Source of the DNA: Trema orientale
Taxonomy: Eukaryota; Streptophyta; Magnoliopsida; Rosales; Cannabaceae
Direction of reading: 5' to 3'
DNA length: 64,000 nucleotides
Assembly (NCBI GenBank): GCA_002914845.1
Contig: JXTC01000008.1
Coordinates: forward strand, 1,132,178 to 1,196,177
How positions within the stretch are numbered: position 1 is the stretch's first letter; each line of letters opens with the position of its first letter. Below the pieces are notes generated by a model. The model saw only the letters and a program-made list of their open reading frames with translations. It was not told the DNA's origin and made no database searches. This document shows positions 11,644-24,000 of this stretch, piece by piece. The position numbers were made by a program, and so were the translations under genes.

Positions 11644-14080
11644 GTTGTTATTATTATTATTTGCATATTACAAAAAATAATAAAAATATGATAAGAGTAT
11701 TATTATCATGTTGTGTAGATCTACCACATTTCTATGTGTTTTCAAATACATTAATTCAGTATTCACTAGAATTTAAAATAAGATTCATGTGCCTATCCAA
11801 ACACAATAATATTTGTTTTCAAATAATCATCTTACCTTTCTCAAGTTTTTCCACTTTTCCATTAATACGAAATCTAACAACTCCCCATGCCGAATAGCCC
11901 CACGGATTTTTCATTTTCAGTTTCTTTTTTTCACTTATGGGGCTGGGATAATAGTACGAGAAAAAACTGTCTAACTTCACCCAATTGATATCCATGATTG
12001 TCACATGTAGATCCACATGAAATAAAATAAATATCGCTAGGTAAAAAAGTACTATTTTAGTATCTTAACTTTCTAATTTATTTCTTGTTTCCTTAAATCA
12101 AAATTACATATAATAAATAATTCAACTAGTGACAAAATTAATTGTGATCTAAAGTCTCCATTAAATAATCCAATTTTTGAATGGTTAGCTAAAATTTAAT
12201 TAACCAAGACTACATAATGTCATAAAGTAATAGTTATATCTACTCGAGCGTGGAGATAAGACTTTTAACATCTATGAATATATATTCACCACATCTATAA
12301 GGTTTTATTACCAATATGCCAGGATGTGTTCATCTGGATCGATCATCCAATACCTCAAATAATATAAGGTATGAATGTATATTATATATTTTCGCTAAGA
12401 ATTATAATTAAGTGTCCTAATTACTATTCGTGTAAAATTGGTATTTAAACTATAATATTTATACTAACTTTAAATTACACTTGATCGGATTCAAAGTGTT
12501 AAATACATCAAAGTTTGTGTTTGAAGTCACGCTTCAATAGATATCTATTCATCATTTCTATTTGAAACATACAAGCTTATAACCTTGTCTAAATACAGCA
12601 TCCACATTATAGTTATAAGCTATGAATTATTCTTTTGACTTAATAAAGAATTGTATCTTTATACATATGAGACTTTATATATTAATAATTCTTTATTATT
12701 TGATAGTCAAGAATGCTTGAGATATACTTAAATCAGTATAAATAAATCATATATAACACAATATTGATAAAAACTAAATATCTTTATCATGGTAAATTTT
12801 TACTATAAAGTGTTTGCCCTATGAGCACGTTCCCTAACAGCCTAGCCATAATCTCTAAGTTTTTTAAAGTCCGATTAAGATAATTAGTCATGTCATTATT
12901 TGATCAAGAGCGTGTTAATATTCTACTAATTAAATAGAGAAAATTATAGTTCCTCTTTATGACATTATTTATATAAAATTAATTTGTGCTTTAATTTTAA
13001 AAATACAAAAAATGGAGCTTAAAATTACTAAGTTGTGAATTATTAATCAGCTAGTGTTAGGAATATACTGTAGAAGGTATTTTTTTTATTGTTAGGAATA
13101 AAGTTATCTATTTGAAGTTGATTAATTTCATATAATACTTATACTTAATCTATTTGAATTTATATATTACAAATATATTAAAAGTTTCTATACTCTCTCA
13201 CTTTTCTCTCGAAAACTCTCTTTAATTTTCTGAGACAGTTGGCAACTAATGAAAACTATATATTAGTCTACCGCCATTGGCATCTATTTATAATAGAGTA
13301 TTGGTAAACTCCTATTCCTACTCAAATTACTTTAAATGGGGAATGATATCTCAATTAAACTTTTAACTGGAATAATTTGTGTTAATAGGAAATTTGGGTT
13401 GATTTAATTTGAGCTCCAAGATGCTTTATCTAATTCCAATTGACACATAATTAATTGGACCAAATATATTAGTAATGATTCATTCCACTAAAGGACAATT
13501 ATCACATCTTTAAATTAAACACATATTAAGAGAATTCATTCATAATTAAATACGTACACATGTATGTCATGAAAAAAATCATTAATTTTGCCATTCTAAT
13601 TATATTATTCCTTATTATCTACGTCCAATAGATGATTAAACTTTGTATGAAAAGTCATAATTTGGAAAAACATATTATTGAATACTCAACGCTTAAGATT
13701 TAACTATCCAAGTACTCATAGCTAAATAAGGTGATATTAACTCTTAAATCAATAAGAGTCATAATTTTTTATATCTATAAATATATATTTTTCATATCCA
13801 CAAGAGTATACTACAGAATTACCAAGATCAATCGAATAGATTATAAGATTATACTCTTTAATATCTAAAAAAACATAGCTCATTAATATGAGTTCATTAT
13901 TTACTGTAAGATTAAGGGTTTGTAAAATGATAATCCGTTGACTAACCATGATTACAATATACTTGTGAAAAAGAAAATGCAGTATGATACTCTCTTTTTG
14001 TGTTTTGATCATATAAGTGAAAAGAAAAAAAATTATTTAAGTCTTGTTTAATGATATTAAAAGCTTTTTTTCCCCCATAA
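11644..14080. other. AT-rich intergenic DNA with possible LTR debris
   Basis: No gene is supported. On the minus strand a segment starting TGTTAGGGAACGTGC at about 12839 looks like the start of a copia-type LTR. The 13240-13560 stretch (AATTGACACATAATTAATTGG, CATTCCACTAAAGGACAATT) also resembles plant LTR sequence. No partner LTR, primer-binding site or target duplication was found, so these are only candidates. Confidence 0.35.
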
Positions 14081-14099
14081 ATAATAAAGTCATACTCTT

Positions 14100-14667
14100 T
14101 ACAATAACAGATTCTATTGGAAGAGAAGATTTTCTAACCAAATTGGCTCATTGTCCAATCCTAAAACGAACTTAACTAATCTGTATGCCGCTTTATTAGC
14201 TTAACAGTATACATGTTTAACTAAAACACTAAGAAAGTAGGGCAATAGACTAAACGTATCCAACAAAAGATCATCAAACTCTGAATGGCAGACAATGCTA
14301 TCATTAAGAGTTTTGACCACTATCAATGCACCTGACTATAAAATTTGGAGATTTAAACTAATATATCTGGTCTAGAATTTTTGAGATAAGAGCACCAACT
14401 ATCTTTTTTTAAGAGAGTTGCCATGACTTCACCCTTGAAATTTCGTATGATAGCAACAAAACTGATCGTGCGTATGTCTTTATTAATTGCCACATTAATG
14501 TTTAATTTGAAGCCGCCGTCTAGAGGGAGAGACCAACAAGCCTCTCTCCTTCCTACATCCAATAAAGAACTATTGCTATTGAACCCAGTCTTCACTTCTT
14601 TAGTTTCCACAATATACTGTAGTAGTCTAACTAACAATAGTATCCAATGGTTTGAGTTTAGAGCCAT
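14100..14667 (-). pseudogene. LINE-type RNase H domain relic
   Basis: On the minus strand, 14667-14353 encodes CWSLPLDGGFKLNINVAI followed by ISFVAIIRNFKGEVMATLLKK. This is the start of the RNase H fold found at the C-terminus of plant LINE polyproteins and related relics (normally W.PP..G..KLNVDGA, then GxGxVIRDxxG). After a stop or frame change the homology continues to about 14100 with SGALIVVKTLNDS, DTFSLLPYF and ANKAAYRLVKFVLGLDNEPIWLE. The first catalytic Asp position (usually DGA) reads NVA, and stops interrupt the frame, so it is dead. No poly-A tail or upstream reverse transcriptase was seen. Confidence 0.7.
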
Positions 14668-14699
14668 GCATCATATTATCTCTTTTATTCCAGATAATC

Positions 14700-17600
14700 C
14701 ATAGCAAGCATAGGAATAGCTCAAGTATATCTTTACTCAGTATAGGAGCATAATGGTGAATGATATCTGCCATTGACAATTAGAATAGTAATTTGAAATT
14801 AAGATTAAAGTGAGAGAGTCTCCAAGTTACTTTAACATTACTGCTTATTAAGGCATATGTAACAGATTTCTACTTAGAATTGCACCCTTAACAATTGGGA
14901 GATTGGATTTTCTTTTTTAAAATAGACTTAAAGTTTTTGTAGAACTTTATGATATACTTACCAAACTCAAATATTAACTTCGGTAAGAAGTGATAAATTC
15001 CAAAAAAATTTCCACCAAGCATACGCTACAGCTGTATCTGCGTTACCTACTCATTCCATAATAAAATCTGCTAACTAATACCAAGATCAATTTATCCATG
15101 ATTGGATAATAGCTCAGTGACATAGTAAATACCTATTGAAATTCAACAAAGAGATTAAAGTTGTTATAGTTGAACTTGGATAATGTTGAAATACTAAGAG
15201 CTCTGAAAGCCAGACATGAATACTTCAAAATTAAAATAACTTGTAAACTCTATTAATCCAAGAGTTTTCTATCACCCATTTAGATTCACCATTAGGAATA
15301 TATCCAAAGTCTGACAATAAATATACAACAATTTAAATAAGTAAACTGAGGGAGGAAATAATTATTTATATTATTCCGCACGTAAATTCTGTGGCCTAAT
15401 CAAGATAAATATTACATTCAAGCAAAAAAAAGAATTGAGCAGATAACAAAAGTTCTAAAATATAAAACTAAAACAAGCTCAAGACAAGATATCCAGGATC
15501 AGGGAACTAGTTAATTAAGAAAAAATGAATCATAGAAAAATTTGTATTGAAAATTACTTGTTATAAACCAAAATAGGATCTCTAGAACTAATCACTAGCT
15601 AAAGAGTAAAGAAACTAATAAAAAACCAAAGTGTAATCATATAACAAAACAAAATTCAAATAAAGTTACCTTATCAAAAAAATCGAATCATTAATTGATA
15701 AGAACTATACCTTATCTATATCCAAAGTAGTAAGATATAGTATTAGTATATTAATATCCTAAATCCAATTCAGTCGTATAAAAGAGGAAACCAACAAAGT
15801 TTCATCATAGAATAATAGGGCCACTGGTTTAAAAAGGCGTGCATCCCAGGATTCATGGATTTAAAAATAGCGAATTGAATTTCCATCACATACTCTTTAT
15901 CGTAAATCTTCTCATAGTGATACTCTCTCATATAAAATACTACATTAGGTTAAAAATAGAGAATGACCCATTTTTGTAACTAAAAAATTACAATAAAGAA
16001 AATAATGGGCTTTTAATACACTATTAATTAAGGTATCTGACTGTTCTATGAGACACCAAGCTTGTTTTGCCAAAAGTACTTGACCGAAATTAACAAAAGA
16101 TCAAAAGCATATACTNNNNNNNNNNNNNTTCGGGAAGAGAGTTTTTTTTTTTTTTTTCTCTCTATTGATTGCAACTTTCTCCAGACCTCTTGGAAAAGTA
16201 TGAAAAAAAAAAAGTTCAATTAGTACGATCCCTCCATCACCCTAGAATGAAAGGGGCAATCTCGTAGTTCTTGGTCTGTCTTTTATTTTTGGTTTGCACA
16301 TGAAAGACAAACTTTTACAATGAATTTTGTGTTCCGTTTCCAAGAAGCCCCACCAAATATTAGCCTTCATGACTCAATTTCCTTACAATGCATTGTGGGT
16401 ATAGTAAAACAGCTCATTATATAGGTTGGAACTGATTGTACTACCACTTTCAACAAGATTTCCTTACTTCCTATTGAAAAAGGTTTCTCTTGCCATGCCG
16501 ATATTAATCTTTATAATTTGTTCTTAATATTACTGAAGAGTATTTTGTTTATTATGCCCAGCAAAAGTAGAGAGCCCTAGATAACGCTCATGACATTTAT
16601 AAATCCGCATGTATAACTGTCGTTGGTAAAAATCTTGAGTGCCCTGTTTCGTATTTAGAGAGAAAGATAGCGTTGATTTTCAGAAGTTTATCTCTTATCC
16701 TGACACTTTCCCATAAATCTTAAAGTTTCTATTTTAATTTTACAAAATAGTAAACTGTCATTTGAAAATAATAAATATGAAATGCTCAAAGCATTTTGTG
16801 CCACCTAAATGATAATAAAAAGATAGATAAAATCAATATTTTCTTACTAAAATCAAAGCAGAAGAAAATTGTTGCAAGAATTTGCTCTTTTTTTTTTTAG
16901 GATGCAACACCAATTTTATTAAAACAAAGATAAATAAATAAAAAGACAAGGAGACTGAGATTTTGAAATTCCAGATTCCATAAAACTATTTGACAAAACA
17001 ATGGGAATGAAGGTTATTAGTTATCATAGGAAATCTATATGATCAACCATTGACCATTAATAAAAAAATTTATAACAACAGGTTATCCAGTCACATGGAT
17101 TATTTTAGTGTTTGGCTTAATTGCACAAATGGTCCATGAAGTATACAACTTATGACAATTTTTTCCCTGAAATTTTGATTTCGGCAATTTTGCCCCTAAA
17201 CTTTGAGATTTGTTGCAATTTTGTCTAAGTTGGTACTTGGTATTAATTTTTTGACGGACTTATCACACAAGAAGCATGTGCCAATATCTGAGAAGATTTT
17301 GGAGGGGTAATTTAGAGATTTAGGACAATGGCAAATAGGAGGGAAAAAAGAAGTTTATGGAGGGAATGGGACTTAGGGTTCATAAATGTAAGAAAATTTC
17401 TCTACAAACTCTTGAGACTCTAATGGAGAAATTATGAAAATCTAGGAGAAGCTCTCCCATAAATTTGTTGGAATAATGTCATATTTCTGGAGAAACAACA
17501 ATGAAGAACCTTTACATGATAAATGATTATTCAATCCTTCTCTTTTATTCTTTTTAATTTTTTTTCTTCTTTTTGATAGTTATTCAATCCATTTGTTTCT

Positions 17601-17950
17601 TCATTTCTTTTTTAATTTTTGGATTTTTTGAAGTGTAAACATGTGGGTATGAGGATTTTTTAGAATAGAGAAATAATTTTTTGATTATAACTGTCATAAG
17701 AATAATATTAATATTATTCTTTTACAATATTGGTGTTCCAATAAAGTTTGGATATTTCACACCATGGAAGCAAGAAGGAAACAACTGTACTTTTTTTTTT
17801 TTGGTTTTTTTTTAAGTGTTTAAAACGTGGGTATACAACTTTTTTTTTGTACAGTTATAAAAGAGCATAGAATAAAAAATGACCAAATTATATTGCTCAA
17901 TGTATGGATCAGACTAATGTGTTATTTTTTTAAGTAGTAAGGGTAGGTTT
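14700..17950. other. gene-free intergenic DNA containing the assembly gap
   Basis: No gene is supported. N's occupy 16116-16128. Around 17114-17260, TTGGCTTAATTGCACAAATGG and TTTTGCCCCTAAACTTTGAG resemble the arm of a long-TIR element like the one at 62886-63915, but I could not find its opposite end. Confidence 0.5.
16116..16128. other. assembly gap (13 N)
   Basis: Thirteen unresolved bases in otherwise ordinary AT-rich sequence. The right flank is followed within 20 bases by a T-run, which may explain the failed join. Confidence 0.99.
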
Positions 17951-18595
17951 ATGAATAAAGATTTAGATTATGTTGTGGAATCAAGCTCATTTGATGATGA
18001 GGATGAACTTCGGAGCAGCTATAAATCTAATTTTGAAGAAGAAGATGGTTCTAAAACTAAGAAAAGATACATTGAGTTTAATTTATTTGCTAATATAGAA
18101 AATCCAACTTTCAATATTGGCATGCATTTCCTTAGTAACGACGACTTCAAAAGGGCTATCAAGGAGTATCGAATTAATTCATATAGTGCTATAAAGATTG
18201 GGAAAAAAAAAAAAGATAGTAAGGATAAGAGCAATTTGCACAGATGATTGCTCTTGGAAATTGTTAGCAACATTAATGTGATATGGGAAAAACATTTGTA
18301 GTGAAAATACTAAATGAGAAGCATGATTGTGGACTAAATTTTAAAAAATATATCTCATCAAAGTGATTAATAGAAAAGTATAAGAGTAAATGAAGGGTTG
18401 AACCAAACTAGTCGTTTTCTGGTTTTATGCAACAAGAGAAGGAAGACACCAAGTGTGATGTATTAAGGGATCAATTTTATAGGGCAAGAAAAAAGGCAAT
18501 GAATAAAATACAATGACCAATTAAGAAGCAATACAGTCTACTTTGGGATTATTATGAAGAGCTAAGAAGGGTCTCAACTCTGATACTATTTGTAA
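17951..18595 (+). pseudogene. MULE transposase, N-terminal DNA-binding part (broken)
   Basis: The 17951-18247 frame has an acidic N-terminus and then NPTFNIGMHFLSNDDFKRAIKEYRI, the start of the plant MULE transposase DNA-binding domain (usually MKDPxFxxGMxFxSxxEFRxA). After a frame change at about 18240 it continues with IRAICTDDCSWKLLAT, FVVKILNEKHDCGLNFKKY, FMQQEKEDTKCDV and LLWDYYEELRR. All are hallmarks of the zinc-ligand region and the linker before the DDE domain. Stops occur at several points. Homology ends near 18595, where a different dispersed repeat begins, so the DDE and SWIM parts are absent. It is a dead fragment of a mobile-element gene. Confidence 0.82.
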
Positions 18596-19130
18596 AATCT
18601 CCCTCTACTTGGTATGATATTGTCTACCTTGAGAGCTGACTTGTTCTTAGGTTTCACCCCAAAAGATCGTATACCATTGGGATGTGGATTTTTACTTATG
18701 AACCATCAACCTTCACATTCCCCACGTGATATAATACTGTACAGTTTACTCTTTCTTGCCTTACCCCATCTTACTAACCTTCGGGCTCTGGCGGATTTGG
18801 CTTAAACCATTTTAACTGTCATAATCATCCCCATTTGTGGACTTCAGGCCACACTTCTGATTGGGTTTCAGCTTTGATACTATTTGTAATATTTCTATCC
18901 ACTAGGTATGATATTGTCCACTTTGGGCCTAAACTTGCACGAATTTGTTATTATCTTTCACCCCAAAAGACCTCATACCATTGGAAAGTGGATCCTTATT
19001 TATGAATCATCACTTTTCACCTTGCGAATGCGATGTGAGATTCAACAACTTATCCTTTTTTATCTTACTCATTCTTGCCAACCTTTGGGCTCATGCGGAT
19101 ACGATCGAGGGTATCACCTACGTTTTCTCT
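18596..19130. repeat. two tandem copies of a dispersed plant repeat
   Basis: Two similar blocks of about 285 bp lie head to tail (about 18577-18865 and 18868-19130). Each starts with TGATACTATTTGTAA, then TGGTATGATATTGTC or AGGTATGATATTGTCCACTT. Each continues with TTTCACCCCAAAAGA and then CATACCATTGG, and then a TTxxTTATGAA.CATCA tract. I recognise this as a common dispersed sequence in eudicot intergenic DNA, probably derived from an LTR. It directly abuts the MULE relic. Short frames inside it are not genes. Confidence 0.6.
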
Positions 19131-19135
19131 ACAGT

Positions 19136-19253
19136 AAAAAATAAGAGAGAGAGAAATAATATTAATGATGCATGTCTTTTCATGCACATCATTATAGCCG
19201 TTGGATCACCGTTAGATGATGATCTAATGACTTAAAAAAATATCTATTTGATA
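19136..19253. mobile_element. partial copy of the inverted-repeat MITE
   Basis: From AAAAAATAAGAGAGAGAGAAA through AATGATGCATGTCTTTTCAT and CCGTTGGATCACCGTTAGAT, this matches about 8339-8450, one half of the inverted repeat at 8237-8749, with scattered substitutions. It lacks the outer ends and the TA tracts. Confidence 0.8.
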
Positions 19254-20164
19254 TAGTGAAAAATGGTGAAAGTCGAGATTTGTCATGCCTTGAATATGAA
19301 TTCTTCATGCCTAGAATAAGAATTCTTCTTTTCATTTTAGACCTTCTAGTAAGGATTATGTACGTTGTACATTATTTTTCAATGGCCAAACGAACAAAAA
19401 ATGTTAGGTGCGACTTGCATGTTACGAAATGAAGAAAATCGTAAGTTAAGTGCTAGGAGAAAAGAATTGGGACCTTAGTATATTTTCATGTAGGGATAAG
19501 CAAATAACCCACTTGCCCAACTAACTTAACTCACTTGTTCATTTTTCACCCGACTAACTCAAAAGAGAAACAATGGAAGTTAAAGTAATATTTATTTCAA
19601 CCCGCCCACTGTAAATTTGGTTAGTTTGGATGTGTTATAATCCGCCAATATAAATTATACTTATTTAATGTATTTTAAAACATTGTGTGACATATATTCA
19701 TTAATATATTTTTGTGAGTATATTATCTTATTGATATAGGAATTTTGAGGAGATTATTTAAAAATTTGTGATATGTGATTAGTAATTTACAAGTATTGAA
19801 TATTAAAAAATTTATAGTTAACCCACCTGATCTAATCTAATTAATAAAATGAGCAAGTAACAATGTAACATTTATAACTTCGGACAAATTACATGTTGAA
19901 AAATTACCACCAACTCATATTTTCATAATTAAATGGAAACATTGATATTTACAAAAAAAAAAAAGAAAAAAAAAAGAAAAAGCTTAAAGAAAAGGAAAAT
20001 TGGAGTCTACATCACCAAAACACTAGGTGTGGTGGGCCACACTCCGAAATGAGTTCATCCTAATCTGATAAGGTGAAAGGGGTTTGTTACGAAAGAATCT
20101 CGACGGCACGATCTAAATCAGACGGCTGAGATAACGCGTATCTACGTATGACGTTCGGAATCAA
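19254..20164. other. intergenic DNA upstream of the FRS gene
   Basis: No gene. About 19495-19870 begins AGGGATAAGCAAATAACCCA and has CCCACTTGCCCAACT-type words reminiscent of a decayed hAT MITE; no matching terminus is certain. The last 130 bases before the leader contain ACGCGTATCTACGTATGACG, with ACGT cores that could bind bZIP factors; this is inference only. Confidence 0.35.
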
Positions 20165-21027
20165 TATGACACCATCACACACGCACACACTCTCTCTCCT
20201 CCCTTCTCCTTCTCTTTCTCTCTTCCCTCCGACTCTGTAATCGCTCGGCGGAGCTGGTGGTGGTCGTGACTCGTGGGGAAACCCCTGAACTAGTAACCGA
20301 CCCCAAAACGCCGTCGCTTTGGTCCTCTCCACTCCAGGTACTGCTTTTTCTTCTTCACGCTGTAATTTCGAAATTTGGTTGCTGAGAAACCCTAGAAATT
20401 GTTCTCTTCTCTGAAAACCCTAATGGCTAATCAAGCCCTGATTTTGTTTTGAGCTATGTGTTCAATTGGGTGAGGGAGAGAGATGGACAGAGAGACTTAT
20501 TTTGATAGTTCAAAGCTAACAATTTATTCAAAAGTTAGGTTCTTAAATATGAATTTTGCCGTTGAGCTTTTATTGGTTTTTAAATTTGTTTAAGCCAAGC
20601 TCGGTGTATTTAATAGGTTTTACTCTATTTTGCTTTCTTTTTATTGCTGATAAAGATGTATAGTACTATAGTGAATTTAAAAGGCTATAGTTTTAACCAA
20701 AAAGGTTGGCCATGACAATGTTCTTTATTTTTATTATTTATTCTCTTTTTTTTATTTACTTATTTAAGCATTGTATTCATTTTTATGGGTATTTCTTGTA
20801 TGGTTTTAATTGTTAAGCCGTTAGAAAAGTGGAGCCTTTAAAAAACGTTCAACTGTTTTGGTGGTAGTTGAGCCTTATAAAGAAAATTGTTAAAGTGTTT
20901 GGTGGTTGGTTTTCTATTGCAGATTGAATCTACACTTCTTTTTTAATGGAGTAAAACATTTGTTGCACTGCCTTCTAGTTGGTTTAAAAGGTGAAAACAT
21001 TATCTGTACATTACGCAGTTTGTAGTT
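20165..21027 (+). promoter_or_regulatory. 5' leader and leader intron of the FRS gene
   Basis: A CT-rich leader (CTCTCTCCTCCCTTCTCCTT) ends at a good donor (CTCCAG/GTACTG) after 20337. An acceptor, TTCTATTGCAG, ends at 20922, and the leader continues to the ATG at 21028. A 585-bp leader intron is common in plant regulatory genes. The transcription start is not determined. The open frame on the opposite strand (20332-20087) is taken as a composition artefact. Confidence 0.55.
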
Positions 21028-24000
21028 ATGGATGTTGAAGTGATTGATGTGGAAGGGATGGGTCATCGTGGAATGGCTGATGATGGAGATGCCGAAACCA
21101 ATGAAAGTGGGGAAACAAATACTGCTGAAACTATCACAGTTCACGATGATGACGATGGCATTGACGAGCCATATGTTGGGATGGAATTTGACTCCGAGGA
21201 TGCTGCCAAGACTTTTTATGATGAATATGCCAGACGTGTGGGTTTCAGCTCTAAAGTTGGCCAGTCGAGTCGTTCTAAACTTGATGGTTCAATCATTTCT
21301 CGGGAGTTTGTATGTGGCAGAGAGGGTTTGAAAAAAAGGCATGCCGATAGTTGTGAAGCAATGCTTAAGGTAGAAGTTAAAGGTCAAGATAAGTGGCTTG
21401 TAACAAAATTCGTGAAGGAGCACAGCCATTCCATGGTGAGTCCCAATAAAGTTCATTATCTGCGGCCCCGTAGGCATTTTGCAGGTACTGCAAAGACCGT
21501 TGCTGAAGCATACCAAGGTGTTGGGACTGTTCCTAGTGGTGTCATGTTTGTGTCAGTGGATGGAAACCGTGCACCTGTAGAGAAAAATAGTGGAGTTAGG
21601 AATACTCCTGCAGAGCTAAACCGGTCAGTTAAGAATTCTGCAACAGTAAATTATGCTGTAAGGCCCTGTAATCGAAAAAGGACATTAGGGAGGGATGCTC
21701 AGAATTTGCTGGAGTATTTCAAGAAAATGCAGGCTGAGAACCCTGGTTTTTTTTATGCAATACAACTTGATGAAGAAAATCGCATGACTAATGTATTCTG
21801 GGCTGATGCCAGGTCAAGAACTGCTTATAGTCATTTTGGTGATGCAGTAACTCTGGATACGACTTATAGAGTAAATCAGTACAGGGTGCCCTTTTCACCA
21901 TTTACAGGGGTGAACCATCATGGTCAGACAGTTTTGTTTGGTTGTGCATTACTTCTGGATGAGTCAGAAGCTTCTTTTACTTGGCTTTTCAAGACATTTC
22001 TTACAGCAATGAATGATCACCCTCCTGCCTCTATTACTACTGATCAAGACAGAGCCATACAGACTGCAGTTGCTAATGTTTTTCCAGAATCTCGTCACTG
22101 TATTAGCAAGTGGCATGTTTTAAGAGAAGGCCAGGAGAAGTTGGCTCATGTTTGTCATGCTCATCCAAATTTTCAATTGGAACTTTATAATTGTATCAAT
22201 TTGACTGAAACTATAGAGGAATTTGAATCTTCTTGGAGTTCTATCCTTGATAAATATGATCTCAGGAGAAATGATTGGCTGCAATCATTATATAGTGCTC
22301 GTGCTAAATGGGTTCCTGTGTATTTTAGAGATTCCTTTTTTGCTGCTGTATCTCCAAATCAAGGATATGATGGTTCCTTTTTTGAAGGTTATGTGAATCA
22401 ACAGACAACTTTACCAATGTTCTTTCGGCAGTATGAAAGAGCTTTGGAAAACTGGTTTGAGAAGGAAATAGAAGCTGACTTTGATACAATTTGCAACATG
22501 CCAGTGTTGAGGACACCATCTCCTATGGAGAAACAGGCAGCAAATCTCTATACGAGAAAAATTTTCACAAAATTTCAAGAAGAACTAGTTGAAACTTTCG
22601 TGTATACTGCAAATAGAATTGAGGGTGATGGAGCTATCAGCACTTTCAGAGTTGCTAAATTTGAGGACGACAATAAGGCATATATGGTCACGCTGAACAA
22701 TCCTGAGATGAGAGCTAACTGTAGTTGTCGAATGTTTGAGTATTCAGGCATTCTTTGCAGACATGTTTTGACTGTTTTTACGGTAACAAATGTACCTACA
22801 TTGCCTTCACCTTACATTTTAAAACGCTGGACGAGAAATGCAAAAAGTGGAGCTGGCTTAGACGAACGTAGTGGTGACTCACATGGACAAGAGTCTCTTA
22901 CATTACGGTACAATAATCTATGTCGCGAAGCCATTAGATATGCTGAGGAGGGTGCAACTGCTATAGAAACATACAATGCAGCAATGACGTCCCTCAGAGA
23001 CGGCGGGAAGAAGGTTGCTATTGCAAAGAAAAATGTTGCTAAAGTTGCACCTCCTAGCACTCAGGTTAGTGGGACTAGCTATGATGATAAGAGAAACTCT
23101 ACGCTAACTTCAGATTCAACCCCGTTGTTATGGCCACGCCATGATGAAGTGCTAAAAAGATTTAATCTTAATGATGCTGGAGCTCCTGGGCAAACTGTTG
23201 CTGACTTGAATTTGCCACGAATGGCCCCTGTTTCTCTTCACAGAGATGATGGTACTCCTGAAAATATGGTACAGAAACAGTCTGTTTGCTTTGTTTTTAC
23301 CTATTGGTTACATCTTTCAGTTTTGATTACAGGAGTATATTATTCTTCATTTCTGTATAGGTTATACTTCCTTGTCTAAAGTCAATGACTTGGGTAATGG
23401 AGAATAAGAATTCGACGCCAGGGAATAGAGTTGCTGTCATTAACCTGAAGGTATGCATATGATGCAGTGAAACCATAAAACAAGTTTGAAAATTTGCAAC
23501 ATCAATCATATCAAGTTGGTTGGTCCCCTATACAGGGCTGATAGCCCATAGATCGGTTTATTTATTTTTGTATATCATGTTCCTTCAATTTATATAACAA
23601 CTGGTCAGTAGCTTTTTTATTCTCTCTCATTTTAATTCTTTACTACAGTTACAAGATTATAGCAGGACTCCATCAGCAGAGTCAGAGGTTAAGTTTCAAC
23701 TTTCAAGAGTCTCATTGGAACCTATGTTGAGGTCTATGGCCTATATCAGTGAACAGCTATCAACACCAGCTAATAAGGTTGCTGTCATAAATTTGAAGGT
23801 ATGTGAATTGAAACTGAACACTTTTGCATCATACATGCCTGGCTTGTTCATGAGCTGTTCTCTCAAATCTTATATTGTCCATGCTCCTTTTCCTCCAGTT
23901 TTCTTGAGTGAGTGGGGGTTATGGGAGCAAGTGAAATATTTCCCAGGTTTAATGCATCAAAAGCCATCCTTTGTGTAGATGTTCCTTTTTGTGTGTGTGT

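Noticed and set aside
12240-12839. Possible minus-strand LTR starting TGTTAGGGAACGTGC
   Set aside because: No second LTR, primer-binding site, purine tract or target duplication was found, so it is mentioned only as debris.
13749-14012. 87-codon frame on the minus strand
   Set aside because: Ile/Tyr-rich AT-biased product with no domain; chance frame in AT-rich DNA.
20087-20332. 81-codon frame on the minus strand
   Set aside because: It lies opposite the CT-rich leader of the FRS gene, has a low-complexity RE-rich sequence and no domain; it is a composition artefact.
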